Source of the DNA: Pythium myriotylum
Taxonomy: Eukaryota > Oomycota > Peronosporomycetes > Pythiales > Pythiaceae
Assembly: GCA_023091665.1 (NCBI GenBank)
Contig: JALJCQ010000024.1
Span: 124,001 to 188,000, forward strand
Length of the DNA: 64,000 nt
Reading direction: 5' to 3'
Shown here: piece after piece, positions 1-9,869 of the stretch
How the letters are laid out: every line of letters starts with the position of its first letter
How positions within the stretch are numbered: position 1 is the first letter of the stretch
Notes under the pieces: model-generated
What the model was told of the DNA's origin: nothing
The model's database searches: none
What the model saw: the letters and a program-made list of their open reading frames with translations, nothing else
Translations under genes and position numbers: made by a program

Positions 1-239
1 AGTCTTTCTTGGCATTTGGAGAAAGATCAACGATTACTCTATCGGTTTCCTCCCTTCGAAGCTTGTGTAGCGCGTTCATTAATTTCTGTCAAAGATAAAC
101 CAGCTGACACGCAGTTACCAGGCGCGTCTTCGTGTCCAATAACTGGCTGAATGCGGTCATCAATGACAGTTCCAGGTTCGTATGCACCGCCGGTCGAACT
201 GACTTTGCATGACCGATCGCGATGAGATCGGCGAGTAGC
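1..239. other. no gene recognised
   Basis: No supported reading frame or RNA gene was seen here. The stretch lies downstream, on the minus strand, of the decayed glycosyltransferase and may hold its unrecognisable 3' end. Confidence 0.4.
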
Positions 240-845
240 ACAACTCTGTGAACTGAAAGCATACCAAGCCCACTCAGCCTTTAAGCAACACCGACTGCTA
301 CGCCCCTTGCACCATCATCGCAAAACACGCATGCAGATTTGATAAAGACATCCTTTACAGCACCACCAGCTCATGCAGCACCAGCAACAGCTCCAATAAA
401 CCACAACCGAAAAATGGAACAATCAATGTCGGCTTGCCTGCGAGCAGGCCCGCTGCAGTCGAACCAGCTCCGCCATGATGCACCGACGCTGACACGCGTG
501 GCATGAGCCAGTCGTGTGGACAGTTGCCGAGAAAGAAGCTGCTGTCCGGCACATCGATACCAGTCGTTTGGCGATGTCGATGAAGGGTTGCACCTCGCCG
601 CGGCCGACGATCATAATGCAGATGTTCATCACGGGTACTGGAGTTGGCGCATTGATCCGTTGCGTGAGCGCGTCAGTAGTGAGATGAGAAGGTCCGCAGC
701 GTTGAGTTGGCCGTGGAGCGAGGTCGATGATGTCCTCGCTGGCGACGTCGACGCAGATGCGACCGCGCGAGCTGTGGATGGCGACGGCCGTGGGGCCCAC
801 GTCCGAGGGTCGCGCCGCCTCGTGGCCATCGCCGTTGCAGCGCAC
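240..845 (-). pseudogene. sterol 3-beta-glucosyltransferase (GT1/UGT80-like) pseudogene with internal deletion
   Basis: Two hallmark pieces of a sterol/UDP-glucosyltransferase are visible on the minus strand. The N-terminal nucleotide-sugar fold start (NICIMIVG-RGEVQPF, about 629-561) is followed almost at once, in another frame, by the C-terminal donor-binding region (about 552-410) with GNCPHDW, HHGGAGSTAAGL and GKPTLIVPFFG. In intact family members these motifs lie roughly 300 residues apart, so most of the protein is missing at about 555. After PFFG the reading shifts again: the expected QPFWG-like stretch appears in a third frame as LWFIGAVAGAA, followed by a stop. An upstream segment (845-640) keeps a coding-like frame. 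Two frameshifts, a large deletion and a stop argue for a dead copy rather than an intron-containing gene. A functional parent elsewhere in the genome is inferred, not seen. Confidence 0.75.
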
Positions 846-880
846 GCGTGGGAGTCGCAGGCGTTAGCTCCGGAAACTCG

Positions 881-1282
881 CACCATCCAGTGATGCTCCA
901 TGCGTGGCAATCGAATCTGGCGCATGTTGCCGTGGAGGACCATGGGTAGAACCTCAGAAACGAGGTTTTGGGTGGCTCGTTTTTGGCGCCACGAAGGGCA
1001 ACATTATGTGAGCCACGTCTCCACATGAAGCAGAAAGTGGAGGACACGCAACGCGAGCGGGCGACGTTTTCCCCATTATATTCACTTGTTTAATACCGTA
1101 AAGAACAGAACGACTGGCGCGCAGTCGAGAGAATCATGACAGCGACAGCCACGCGACGATGTCGTCAGCGGTCGGCCAGAGTCTCGGCGCTCCAGCCGCC
1201 GAAGACAAGTAATCGCAGCTACATGGCGCGGAAGAGTACACGATTAGATAGAGATCGTCGCATCAGCAGTGTCCACCTGAGT
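881..1282. other. intergenic, no gene seen
   Basis: Only short incidental frames occur between the glycosyltransferase relic and the 3' end of the PH-domain gene. No tRNA, repeat or conserved motif was recognised. Confidence 0.4.
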
Positions 1283-2098
1283 CTAAATCCAGACACCGTC
1301 ATCTTCGCCTCCCGCGGCTGCGGTACCGCGCGCATTGGAGGAGGACGCATCTGCCTTGCCCGCTGGATTTGCTTCGATCTTCATGGAGGATGAGGACTCT
1401 TTCTTCATGCGCTGGGTGCCGTAAGCCACGGCGAACTCGAGAGTCAAAAACCACGTCATTTTCTCTTCGGCTGAATCGAAGCAGACTTGAATCTTGCGTC
1501 CTCGGTTGAGACCGAGCACGAGACCAAATCGCTTCCCATCCCATTCAGCCACTGACCGTACAAGGCCGGAGAGTGCAAGCTCCGAATCTTCGTCTTCCGA
1601 CTCGTAGCAATTGAAGCTGTCTTTAGTCACGACGATGAAATACCTCGTCCAGACATCATCATCCGTGAGACAATGGGCCCATCCTTCCTTGTTCATGCGG
1701 CTCTTGGTTGTGCGTGGGTTCTTGACGGCCGCCGAGAGCACCGCCATCCACGCGGTGTAGGCAACATGAGTGTCAGCAACCAGGCGCACTTCCTTGCCAC
1801 CAGTGAGATGCAAGACGAGCCCGTTGTGCTCGGTCGTGAGCGGGGACACGTCGCTGAACTCGAGCACGCCTCGCGGAGCGCGCGTGGTGTCTTCGCTGTC
1901 GTAGTACGTGAGCACTTTGCCGCTGAGGGTGAAGTAGCGCCGCGGCCAGGACCGCAAGGTCTCCTTCTGCTTCTTCATCCAGCCCTGCATCTGAATATCG
2001 TTCTCGTCCGAGAAGCGCGACGACTCCGAGTTGTTGCCGACTGACTGGGACGAGTTGCCGCGCATGATGCCACGGAGGCTGCTACCGATTGGCGCCAT
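1283..2098 (-). CDS. tandem PH-domain protein
   Basis: Intronless frame of about 271 residues. The first pleckstrin-homology domain (about residues 36-125) begins MQGWMKKQKETLRSWPRRYF and ends with a W-containing C-terminal helix (YTAWMAVLSAAV). The second (about residues 135-230) begins KEGWAHCLTDDDVWTRYF and ends in a similar helix (MTWFLTLEFAVAYG). PH domains usually bind phosphoinositides or proteins at membranes; the basic WPRRYF segment of the first domain would suit lipid binding. The ATG at 2098 is chosen because the frame upstream has only a non-ATG start. The tail (last 35 residues) is low-complexity Ser/Ala/Gly and probably disordered. It diverges from the twin-CX9C gene across a GC-rich spacer. 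No catalytic domain is visible, so it is probably an adaptor; the family is clear, the partner is unknown. Confidence 0.82.
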   Translation of the reverse strand: MAPIGSSLRGIMRGNSSQSVGNNSESSRFSDENDIQMQGWMKKQKETLRSWPRRYFTLSGKVLTYYDSEDTTRAPRGVLEFSDVSPLTTEHNGLVLHLTGGKEVRLVADTHVAYTAWMAVLSAAVKNPRTTKSRMNKEGWAHCLTDDDVWTRYFIVVTKDSFNCYESEDEDSELALSGLVRSVAEWDGKRFGLVLGLNRGRKIQVCFDSAEEKMTWFLTLEFAVAYGTQRMKKESSSSMKIEANPAGKADASSSNARGTAAAGGEDDGVWI

Positions 2099-2707
2099 GG
2101 CTTCGCTGGTGGTGTGGGGCGCGCGGAGCGGAGCTGTCGACCGGCCGGAGACGACGGACGACGGCAAAAGGCTTCGGGGCGAGCGTACGACACCTTTGGC
2201 GCCCAGTCAACAGTGCGGCCGAAAAAAAGAAGCGCATGGGGGGGGGGGTGGTTGCAGTATGGGAGAGAGAGAAGCGCCAATCGCACCCTCTTTTGGCACA
2301 TATCACCGAGGTTTTACGAAAAACCTCGCGTCGGCAGGGAGCGACGATGTACTGATCCAGCAGATGGCCAGCACAAAGGTCGGGCTGGGCACACTGGCGT
2401 CAGCGTGGGTCACGGAGGGCGGAAGACCCGGAAGGCCACCGAACGCCAGGGCGCGCGGGACGCCGCGGCGAGACACGGCGCGCCGCCTCGCAGGCCCCGC
2501 GCCGCCAACCGGCAGGTCGGCGCCGATCGACTCGGGAGGGCCGGGCTTTCTCGGCTCTCTCGCCGCGTCGGAAATGGCTCGGGTCGTTAGAATTGGTAGA
2601 CTAGTTTATAGAGAAAACAAATCAATCACGTTCTGAGCACTTCAACATCATGGCTCGGTGTGCATGGCGCGTGGGAACGCATTACTTGTCGATCTACAGG
2701 GCGGACC
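2099..2707. promoter_or_regulatory. divergent promoter region, GC-rich, with poly-G run
   Basis: Spacer between the minus-strand PH gene (start 2098) and the plus-strand CX9C gene (start 2708). It contains a G homopolymer run near 2239-2250 and several open frames caused by high GC. None has a family match or a convincing start. It probably carries both promoters. Confidence 0.4.
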
Positions 2708-3750
2708 ATGAACGACTACAAAGAGTGCGAGGAGTTCAAGGAACGCGTGAAGGCGTGCTACGGCGATTGGTTCCACCGCCTCTGGGGCGGGTCGTTCGAC
2801 CGAGCCGACTGTGACCAAGAAGTCAACGCTTTCCGTCGTTGCGTGCAGGTATGGCGGTCTGTCGGACCGTGGAGCTGGAGAGAGCTCAGAGTGTCGTTCG
2901 TGAATCATTAAAGGATGTTGAGAAGAAACGGGAGCAAAAAGACCGCGGGAGTGGCGACGAGCACAGCTGGATGGACCGCGCACGTGACATTGTCGGACAA
3001 TCGCACGCCAATCTGAAGGGTGAGGCGAAGAAGAAGCAGAACGAGATGAACGAAAAAAAGGAGCAGTGGAAGCAGCAAGGACGCGAGCAGTATTCAGACT
3101 GGAGCGACCGTGCGAAAGGCAGCATCGATGAGTACAGTGATCGCGCGGGTCGCACTGCCGACCACTGGAATGGCACGTGGGAGAATACGAAACAGCGAGC
3201 CAGTGAGAAGGTGAATGAGTGGCGTGACCACACTAATGGAGAAGAGGAAGATGTGAAGGATCGTGTTGGTCGAAAGGCGGACGACTGGACGGATCGCGCC
3301 AATGATTCGAAAGAGAATATCAAGCGGCGTGTGCATGAGACCAAGGACGACTCAAAGAGACGAGCGAACCAAAAGGTTGATGAGTGGAGAGAACGCGGCC
3401 ATGAAACGAAAGAGAAAGCGAAAGAGGACGCAGCCCGGAAGGCTCAGCATTTGGAGGAATCAAGTGAAAACGTGAAGAATCGCACGAATCGGAAGGCGGA
3501 GAACTTGAGTGAACGAGTCAAGGCTGCAGCGGAAGACGTAACAGAACGAGTGAAGGAGACCGCTGACGATCTCACTCACATGGTCAAGGAGAAGACTGAG
3601 AAATGGACGGGCAAAGTGAAAGAGAAGATGCCGGACACTAAACGCGATCTTTCGACTCGATCGCCTGACGATATCAAGGAAGATTTGAAGAATCGCACCA
3701 GCAAGGAGGACATGGATCGCTTCCGTGATCATAAGCCCCATCGCGATTAG
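2708..3750 (+). CDS. twin-CX9C (EMI1/DUF3128-like) protein with LEA-like tail
   Basis: Exon 1 (2708-2848) encodes 47 residues with two exact CX9C pairs (C7/C17 and C35/C45), separated by WFHRLWGGSFD. This spacing matches the EMI1/DUF3128 group of mitochondrial intermembrane-space CHCH proteins. A GT-AG intron of only 41 bp (2849-2889, phase 0) joins it to exon 2 (2890-3750), giving about 333 residues. Exon 2 is an almost uninterrupted highly charged helix like group-3 LEA proteins, with a recurring aromatic motif of the D-(D/E)-W-(T/R/S)-(D/E)-R type (DWSDRAK, DDWTDRAN, DEWRERG). Such helices stabilise membranes or proteins in desiccation. The fusion depends on the short intron. If it is not spliced, the CX9C part ends after 67 residues and the LEA part could start at an ATG at 2839. 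The CX9C call is firm; the fused gene model is moderate. Confidence 0.65.
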
Positions 3751-3923
3751 GACACGGAGGTGCCTGACGATTCTTACTTTGAATCTAGTTTCGTGAAAAC
3801 GATCTATCCTTTCGTCGACATGTTGAAACTTTGTAAACACAGACGCAACACGGCACACCGTACAATAACCTGAAGTGTATTTGCCGACAGATGGTAGTTT
3901 GATCGACAAGCTGAATTAGCGAT

Positions 3924-5452
3924 TTACAGCTTGGCGAGCGCAGCATCGATGTCCGCTTCGCTGCCGACAGTGAACGTCTTCGTTTCCGATTGCTAAGTAG
4001 CCAAGTATTAGCAAAGACCTCGTCAACGTTGAAAAAAGTGGGGTTACACACCTTCAGAAGGGCCTCAAACTTTTCAACGTCGGCGTTCGCGTCAACCGTC
4101 TTGAGAAGGGCACCAGCCTCCGCGACCGAGATCGCCTTCACACCCGATCCTTTAGTGACGAAAATCGCGGCCTTCGGGGCTTCCACCAAGTTGTTGCACG
4201 GCACATGCACAGCAGCACCCTTTTCAGTGGCAACGACCTGCTTCTTCTGAATTTTCGACGCGTCGACGATGGCGCCACCGAAGAGCGACGTCAAGCCAAA
4301 CGAGTTCCAGATGCTCAAGTGAGCAGAGTACAACGATCCCGAGTTCACGCTCGTCGCACGAGCGACGTCTGTACAGTCCATGTTGAGAATATTATAAAGT
4401 GGTGGAGGTAGGGTTGGAAAAAGAGGATACGCGTCTTACCGCTTGCGTTGAATACAATAGCCGACTTCTCACCCTTCAGGAGGACATCACCAGGAAGCAC
4501 GAGCGATTCCGCATCCGTCTGCTCAGCGAGTTTCTTCTTGGCGAGCCCGATCGCATTTTGGATCGAGGTCAAATCCGCAGCACCAGTTACCACAACTTTG
4601 ACGTACACCTGGTCTTCTTCGTTCTTATCAACCAGAAGATACGCGCTCGGCTCCTGACCCTTGAACTCGCCCTCAGTGGCGACGTAAACAACAATAGGGC
4701 GAGCAGCGTGGGCATCCTTTGTCGGCACACGGACCTGAATCAGAGCGCTCACGTAAGTAATGTCTGCACATTCTGGAATGATTCAGTGCTGAAGACCTAC
4801 CAATAGGTTCTGTGCGAACAGTGCGACGACAGGAGAGTCCGTGATCACACGGACACGGGTGCGGTTATCCTTGAAGGAGCCGACGGCACCGTCCTGGGCG
4901 AAAATGCTTGCTTGGACGGAGAGGTAGTCGGTTACCTAGTCACAGTTCATTTAGCACCCGAGTAGCCGTGGAAAATCGCCATCTCGTTGAACCTTTTCGT
5001 AGACGGCCTCGTACTCGCCGAAAGACACGTCGACATCCACTTCCTTCGCAATCACAGGCTTGCCCGCTGCAGCACCAAATCAACATGCCTAAGTCATCTC
5101 CTTGCCTCGACGTTTGCGATCAATCAGCTGCCCACCTGGCTTGGCATCCTTGGCGAGCTCGGCGAGCTTCGCCCAGCGCAAGTTGCGGTAGGCGTCGCCG
5201 TGCGGAGTGACGTCGTCCTCCGCGAGCGACCAGTTGAACTCGATGTTGAGGCCGTCGTGTTCCGCCGGCAGTTCCTGTGCGAATCGCCAAGCTCGTTACC
5301 GCCACGAACCTCCTCGTCGTGGCTCTCACGCCGTCTCGTACCACTGTGAACTTGTCGGCGGCGTGCTGCAACAGGCTGAAGGCGCGCGCGGGCGCCTGGC
5401 GCGAGGCCGCGGAGGCACGCAGCGCGCGCTGGAGGCCGAGACGGAGAGCCAT
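3924..5452 (-). CDS. mitochondrial PEPCK N-terminal-domain-like protein (no kinase site)
   Basis: Seven exons can be joined in frame (5452-5342, 5274-5136, 5066-4993, 4935-4801, 4734-4440, 4368-4052, 3992-3924), giving 379 residues. The start MALRLGLQRALRASAASR is a typical mitochondrial presequence. The clearest homology is RTRVRVITDSPVVALFAQ followed by NLLVRVPT. It matches the ATP-dependent phosphoenolpyruvate carboxykinase signature around (V)RVITE-WHALFARNMFVRPT at the end of the PEPCK N-terminal lobe. Upstream, YRNLRWAKLAEL and DYLSVQASIFAQDGAVGSF fit the same lobe. The PEPCK kinase segments (GLSGTGKTT P-loop and metal-binding motifs) are absent; the second half is an unrecognised alpha/beta sequence ending at 3924. 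I infer a divergent, probably non-catalytic PEPCK relative. The similarity is by eye only. It shares a promoter region with RAD51C. Confidence 0.6.
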
Positions 5453-5662
5453 TGCCACTGCTTCCGAGGGTGCGGGTGTCAGGATTTTCCCCACGAGGAG
5501 GGCCCCACCACCGCAAACAAATGACCGGCCCGAAAACAGGCTAGCATTATAGCCAATCTAGATTCAAATAAAGTTGTTTTAGCCAACCACAGGAATAAAC
5601 ATTTCCAGCCAATCCACAGAGAGTATGCGAATCCCGAGCCAAATGTCGAAGAAGGTGAGCTG
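5453..5662. promoter_or_regulatory. bidirectional promoter with three AGCCAA(T/C)C elements
   Basis: The 210-bp gap between divergent starts carries three same-orientation CCAAT-like elements at 5551-5558, 5581-5588 and 5607-5614, spaced 30 and 26 bp. CCAAT boxes bind NF-Y in many eukaryotes. The regular spacing suggests a shared promoter for the PEPCK-like and RAD51C-like genes. The function is inferred. Confidence 0.45.
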
Positions 5663-7417
5663 ATGAGCAGCGACGATGCCGTGGACTTGGCGGCCTGTGG
5701 GCTGGCGCCTTCTGTGCTCGGTGCGTACCACCGACATTACCATAGAATGGGCGAGTTGATTTAACCGCTTCTGCTGCAGCTGCGCTACTGGCAGCTGGGA
5801 TCCGCTACAAGGGCGACATTGTCGGACTGACTGCTCGCGAGCTGTCGAATGGTGCGATCAACTAACTGTCTTGAGCTCTTCGATGTTATTGAATGAGCGG
5901 TGGTCTTAGAGAGCGGAGTATCCGCTACCGATGCTAGTCGTGTGCTTGAGCTGGTGTATCCGACGCCAAGATCTGCATCGCGCCTCGTAGACAGAGTTGT
6001 CACTGCGTTTGACCTTCTCGAGGTGTTGCCAATCTATTCCTACGCTAGATCGCACATCAGAGCACTCAGAGCTGAAACATCATTGTTACAGGAAGAAAAG
6101 CAGTTGTCACCGATCAGCACACTGCTTCCTGGCCTAGACCGCATTCTTGGTGGAGGGTTTGCGCGGGGTGAAGTCACAGACCTATGTACTGTTTATAGTT
6201 TTTGCATCACACCTGCAGACTCGATGACATATCAGCGCTGTTGTGGGATCTAGGTGGGGCACCTGGGTCGGGCAAAACTCAGCTTGGGTATGTCGGTTTG
6301 AACGTGGGGTCCGCAAACTACCTGTTCTTCTATTCTTAACGACCCATGCTCGACATGGAGATTGCACGCATGTATCGCAGCTCAATGCCAATTCACAAAT
6401 GCTATCGGCACACCCCAAACCGCGATTTTTATCGGTTAGTCGCAGTGAGTTGTACACACCGGCATTCATGCCCAACTTTCGCTGGTGGTAGACACAGAAG
6501 GTGGATTTGTCATTGACCGGGTAGCGGCCATGGCAGAGTCTCTGTTACGATCCCGACCAGACCTCTCTTCACGTGGATTGGTAAGCTTGACTGAACCACA
6601 TTGATCGCTTGTATCTGATGTGTGCATTCGTGAATTTGGCTAGAACCGTGACGAACTCTTAAAAGGCATTGTGTACTTCAGAGTGCACGACTACGTGGAG
6701 CAAGCTGAGGTCGTGAATGCACTTCCAGAGTTTCTACGCGGACAACCCCAGGTTCCGTGTCCGCCATGCCAGAAATTATGCGCTGGCTTAACCAAGTCTT
6801 GTCTGCAACTAGATCAAACTCATCGTGGTTGACAGCGTGGCGTTCCACTTTCGACACGGTTTTGAGGATTTTTCGCAAAGGTCGCGAGCGCTTGACAGCA
6901 TATCGTCCATTTTGCACCGTGTCGCTGTTGATAACAAGATAGCGGTAGCTGATGCAGTAGATTGATGCTATGCATCGAGATCTCACTCTGTAATGGCGTA
7001 GGTGATCACGACCAACCAAATCACCACTCGATCAGGATTAGTTCACTCCAATACCCCAGCTCTTGGTAGTGTTGAGAACCCTTTTGTTCCCTGGGATAGA
7101 TCAATTTGACCTATTTGTTTGCACTATATAGGTGACAGTTGGTCACACTCGGTGAACATTCGTGTAATGCTCACGTGGGAGGTGAGTTTGATTTGTATTG
7201 GCTATAAGCTGGCATCACAAATCATCACACAATATTTTGGAAGAATGAAACACGAGTGGCTCGTGTTGCCAAGTCGCAACTACTTTCGCACGACCACGCA
7301 CGTTTCAGAGGTATGATTTCTTCAAGCAAGTGTTCCTACGGAATATTCATGTTGACGATGTAGTTAATTCAAACAGTTACATCGAACGGAATAGAAAGCG
7401 AGCACGAGCAGATGTGA
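5663..7417 (+). CDS. RAD51C: RAD51C-like recombinase paralogue, many short introns
   Basis: About ten small exons with 45-70 bp introns reconstruct a RAD51-family ATPase. Exon 1 is 5663-5720, exon 2 starts at 5780. Conserved blocks in order are an N-terminal helix-hairpin-like region (GIRYKGDIVGLTARELSN), LLPGLDRILGGGFARGEV, Walker A GAPGSGKTQLG (about 6256-6290), IDTEGGFVIDRVAAMAE, a KGIVYFRVHDYVEQAEV block, Walker B region IKLIVVDSVAFHFRHGF, ITTNQITT, LGDSWSHSVNIRVMLTWE, and a C-terminus NETRVARVAKSQLL. The RHGF/FRH after Walker B and the ALG-SW-H block point to RAD51C rather than RAD51 or DMC1. RAD51C works with RAD51B/XRCC3-type partners in homologous recombination and Holliday-junction processing. 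All conserved blocks are open, so the gene looks intact. The last exon (about 7380-7417) and the exon after Walker A are the least certain. Confidence 0.82.
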
Positions 7418-7560
7418 ATCCCGGAAGATATATTTTTCCGTGTTGGAGATTGGAAAGATATACATCGTGCAATCGTTGACTCTGGGAATGCTTGTCTCGC
7501 TCACCGGAGAAGGACTCACCAACTCCAAAGTCGACGTTGGCTATCGCACAGCTGACTACC

Positions 7561-8697
7561 TTAGACCAACGCTTCCTGTTTCTGGCACGCAAGACCCATG
7601 TGCCCCGTGAAGCACTTGCAAACACCAGTGGCAGGATCACAAGCTCCACGGTTGGAACACTCAGCAAGTTCCGTTAGTGGTCGAGCAACCCCAGTGGCAG
7701 CTGCAGTAGCACTAGGGTGAATCTCGGTCACCGTACAAGTAGCCGACCCACCTCCGCTAGTTACTGGGTGTTGACCTGTTCCGGCGTGGCTCGAGATATC
7801 GCACTCCAGTAAGTTTTGGTAGCCAGTTGTACCAGGCTCAGACTGAAACGAGATGACACAGGCAATGCCGGCTCCAGCGGTCACCTGAGCCAGAACGTTC
7901 CCCGTGTCTGCTGTTCGCGAGTCTCTCGTAAACGGGTAGTAGCTTGACGCTGTAACCGTTACTGTGTTGAGAACATTGTTTGGAAGCCGACGCAGAGCAG
8001 TCTGGATGTTGCCACAATTTGCGAACGTGATACGCTCTGTCGTCCATGCGTTACCGTATGGGTCGTGATACGTCAAGAACCCCACCGCAGTGTTACTTGA
8101 GAGCGCGATTCCTTGGGACATTTCGTTCGTGGTGTAGGTGGTCGTTGTCCCAGCCAGTGTTATCGCAACGTTGACTGTGAGTGGATCGTCTCCCTTCGGG
8201 CACACGCGCTTAGCACAGTTGTGGCCCTCGAAGCCTGGGTCGCAACGACAGCCCATGATCTTCTCTTGATCCCAAAGCGTGTACGTGCGCCCGAACTGTC
8301 CGCCCACGCGCTTGTAGTAGCCATCGGCAGCCAGCTCCTCGATGAACTCGCACGTCCCGTGGCCACTGCAGTCGCTTGGACAGCCAAGTCGGCGACAACC
8401 GCTACCGCTGAATGGTTCATCGCAGTCGCAGAGGCCTTTTTCACGGTCACAGATGCCGCGATTGCCGCACTCGGCGTAGTAGTGGCCGTCGCTGTTGCCT
8501 TCTGGCGTGTCATGCCACGCACGCGTGAACGGACAGACGCGGCCGGAGCAGTCGCCTCCCGTCCAGTTTTGCATGCAGTCGCACACATCGTTCTTGCCGC
8601 AGCGTCCGTGGCCAGAGCACTTGTTTGGACACGCAGCTAACGCAGGAGCCACCAGCACTGCCATGACGATGGCGCCGATAGACCACTTGCGCATCAT
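7561..8697 (-). CDS. secreted EGF-repeat protein, mastigoneme (Sig1/Ocm1)-like
   Basis: Intronless frame of 378 residues beginning MMRKWSIGAIVMAVLVAPALA, a clear signal peptide. Three EGF/tenascin-type Cys modules follow (CPNKCSGHGRCGKNDVCDC, CGNRGICDREKGLCDC and CPSDCSGHGTC). Next come RVCPKGDDPLTV, a Thr/Ser-rich beta domain of about 170 residues and a final EGF module (CSNRGACDPATGVCKC). The CPKGDDP junction and the NCGNIQTALRRLPN-type block resemble the Sig1/Ocm1/Mas proteins of stramenopile flagellar hairs (mastigonemes). I infer a role in zoospore flagellum or surface; a generic extracellular matrix protein is the alternative. The start is the first of two consecutive ATGs after an in-frame region with no signal-like sequence. 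The ends match an uninterrupted frame. Confidence 0.72.
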   Translation of the reverse strand: MMRKWSIGAIVMAVLVAPALAACPNKCSGHGRCGKNDVCDCMQNWTGGDCSGRVCPFTRAWHDTPEGNSDGHYYAECGNRGICDREKGLCDCDEPFSGSGCRRLGCPSDCSGHGTCEFIEELAADGYYKRVGGQFGRTYTLWDQEKIMGCRCDPGFEGHNCAKRVCPKGDDPLTVNVAITLAGTTTTYTTNEMSQGIALSSNTAVGFLTYHDPYGNAWTTERITFANCGNIQTALRRLPNNVLNTVTVTASSYYPFTRDSRTADTGNVLAQVTAGAGIACVISFQSEPGTTGYQNLLECDISSHAGTGQHPVTSGGGSATCTVTEIHPSATAAATGVARPLTELAECSNRGACDPATGVCKCFTGHMGLACQKQEALV

Positions 8698-9074
8698 GCT
8701 TGAACGAAGGAGACTAAGGAGACCAACGCGACTCGAGAAGCAAAGCGGATGTGACACGATCAAGATACGAAGCCAGACGCCTGGGCAACCGACGGCGGCG
8801 GCTCGCACAGCCGTGGTGCGAACAGTCACGGCCAGTAACCGGGATGGCGAAGAGACGGCGGTATCTTGCTCTGCCTCACGTGCCCAGAAACATCCCGAGT
8901 GGGCGTGGATCCAGGAGTCGCGACGCTTCATGGACACAAGCGAGTGAGTGCTGTCGCTGCGACTCTTCGCAACGTACAGATAACGTTTGGCCACATTAAG
9001 GAGGAGAAAAGAGGCTTCCATGGAGTAGTTTAAACTGCTCGTGGCCCTACCGCCTCTCCGCGTCGCACAATCTA
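8698..9074. other. intergenic between two minus-strand genes
   Basis: Promoter side of the EGF gene and 3' flank of the TMEM256-like gene. An open minus-strand frame runs across it but has no domain and merges unrelated segments. Nothing else was recognised. Confidence 0.4.
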
Positions 9075-9680
9075 CTACAACAGCAGCGCGAGCCACCCAG
9101 CGACCATCGCCACGCCGCCCACGGGCTGCGGTGAAACCGCGCGTTACGTTGTGACAAGTCGGCGAGGCATGTCTAGCATCACTCACCGTGATCATGCCGA
9201 GCTTGCGGTTGTCCGTGAGCACCATGGTGTACAAACTTCCTGAGAAAAGGAGGGCTCCAGAGGCGATCAGACCTCCGGAGACACCCGGGCGCTTCGACAG
9301 CGGCACGGCGAGCAGTGCAACCGAGTGAATGAGCTGCGCACCACCACAACGAACACGAGCGAAGGGCCTGTTGTCAGGAAATGCTCGCGAGTCTGCAAGC
9401 AACCGGGCGCCAACGCACATGGTAGTGGGCCGCGGTCTCCCAGTTCTTGATCATCTTGGGGTCCTTGACGCGCGCCTGGAGCGCGTGGGCGCCGAACGCT
9501 CCTACGTCCCATTCGCCGTCAACGGACTGAGAGATCGCCTTTGACGGCCGAGAGAGAGCGACGCTCGCGTCGCCGCCCTTGCGCCAGAGCGCGCGTACCT
9601 AGAATGATGGCCGCCGCGCCCGACGCCGCGCCGAGCTTCCACCAGACAGACCCCGAGGGCACCACGACTGCTGTCTTCAT
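9075..9680 (-). CDS. TMEM256/DUF423 family small membrane protein
   Basis: Joined exons give a protein of about 130 residues with four hydrophobic segments. Conserved DUF423 motifs are visible across the splice joins: WWKLGAASGAAAIILG, then AFGAHALQARVKD and NWETAAHYH, then LIHSVALLAV, ALLFSGSLYTMVLTD and KLGMIT|PVGGVAMVAGWLALLL at the stop (9075). These match the family order GAFGAH, a conserved YxTAxxYHxxH-type segment, LFSGSLY and GAITPIGGLAFIAGW. The human member TMEM256 is mitochondrial; bacterial members are inner-membrane proteins of unknown activity. At least three introns interrupt the gene, all with GT-AG ends. The start ATG at 9680 precedes the first membrane segment. It is divergent from the large gene beginning near 9870. 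Confidence 0.82.
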
Positions 9681-9869
9681 TCTCGTCCTTCTTGTTCGTG
9701 TCTCGTGCGGCCGGCGGGAGCGCGAGCGCAGCTCCGCCTGTGGACCACACGACGAGGCGATGGAGCCAATCACAATGGAAGCAGAGACGGCCAAGTTGAA
9801 GTGCAGCGTCTCGGAGCTATTCTTGCGCGACGGCGGCGCCCGCGAGTCGGCTTCGCACGGGGAGCGAGC

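Noticed and set aside
8698..9420. N-terminal extension of the EGF protein frame
   Set aside because: It merges intronic and exonic TMEM256 sequence read in the same frame; the signal peptide at 8697 defines the true start.
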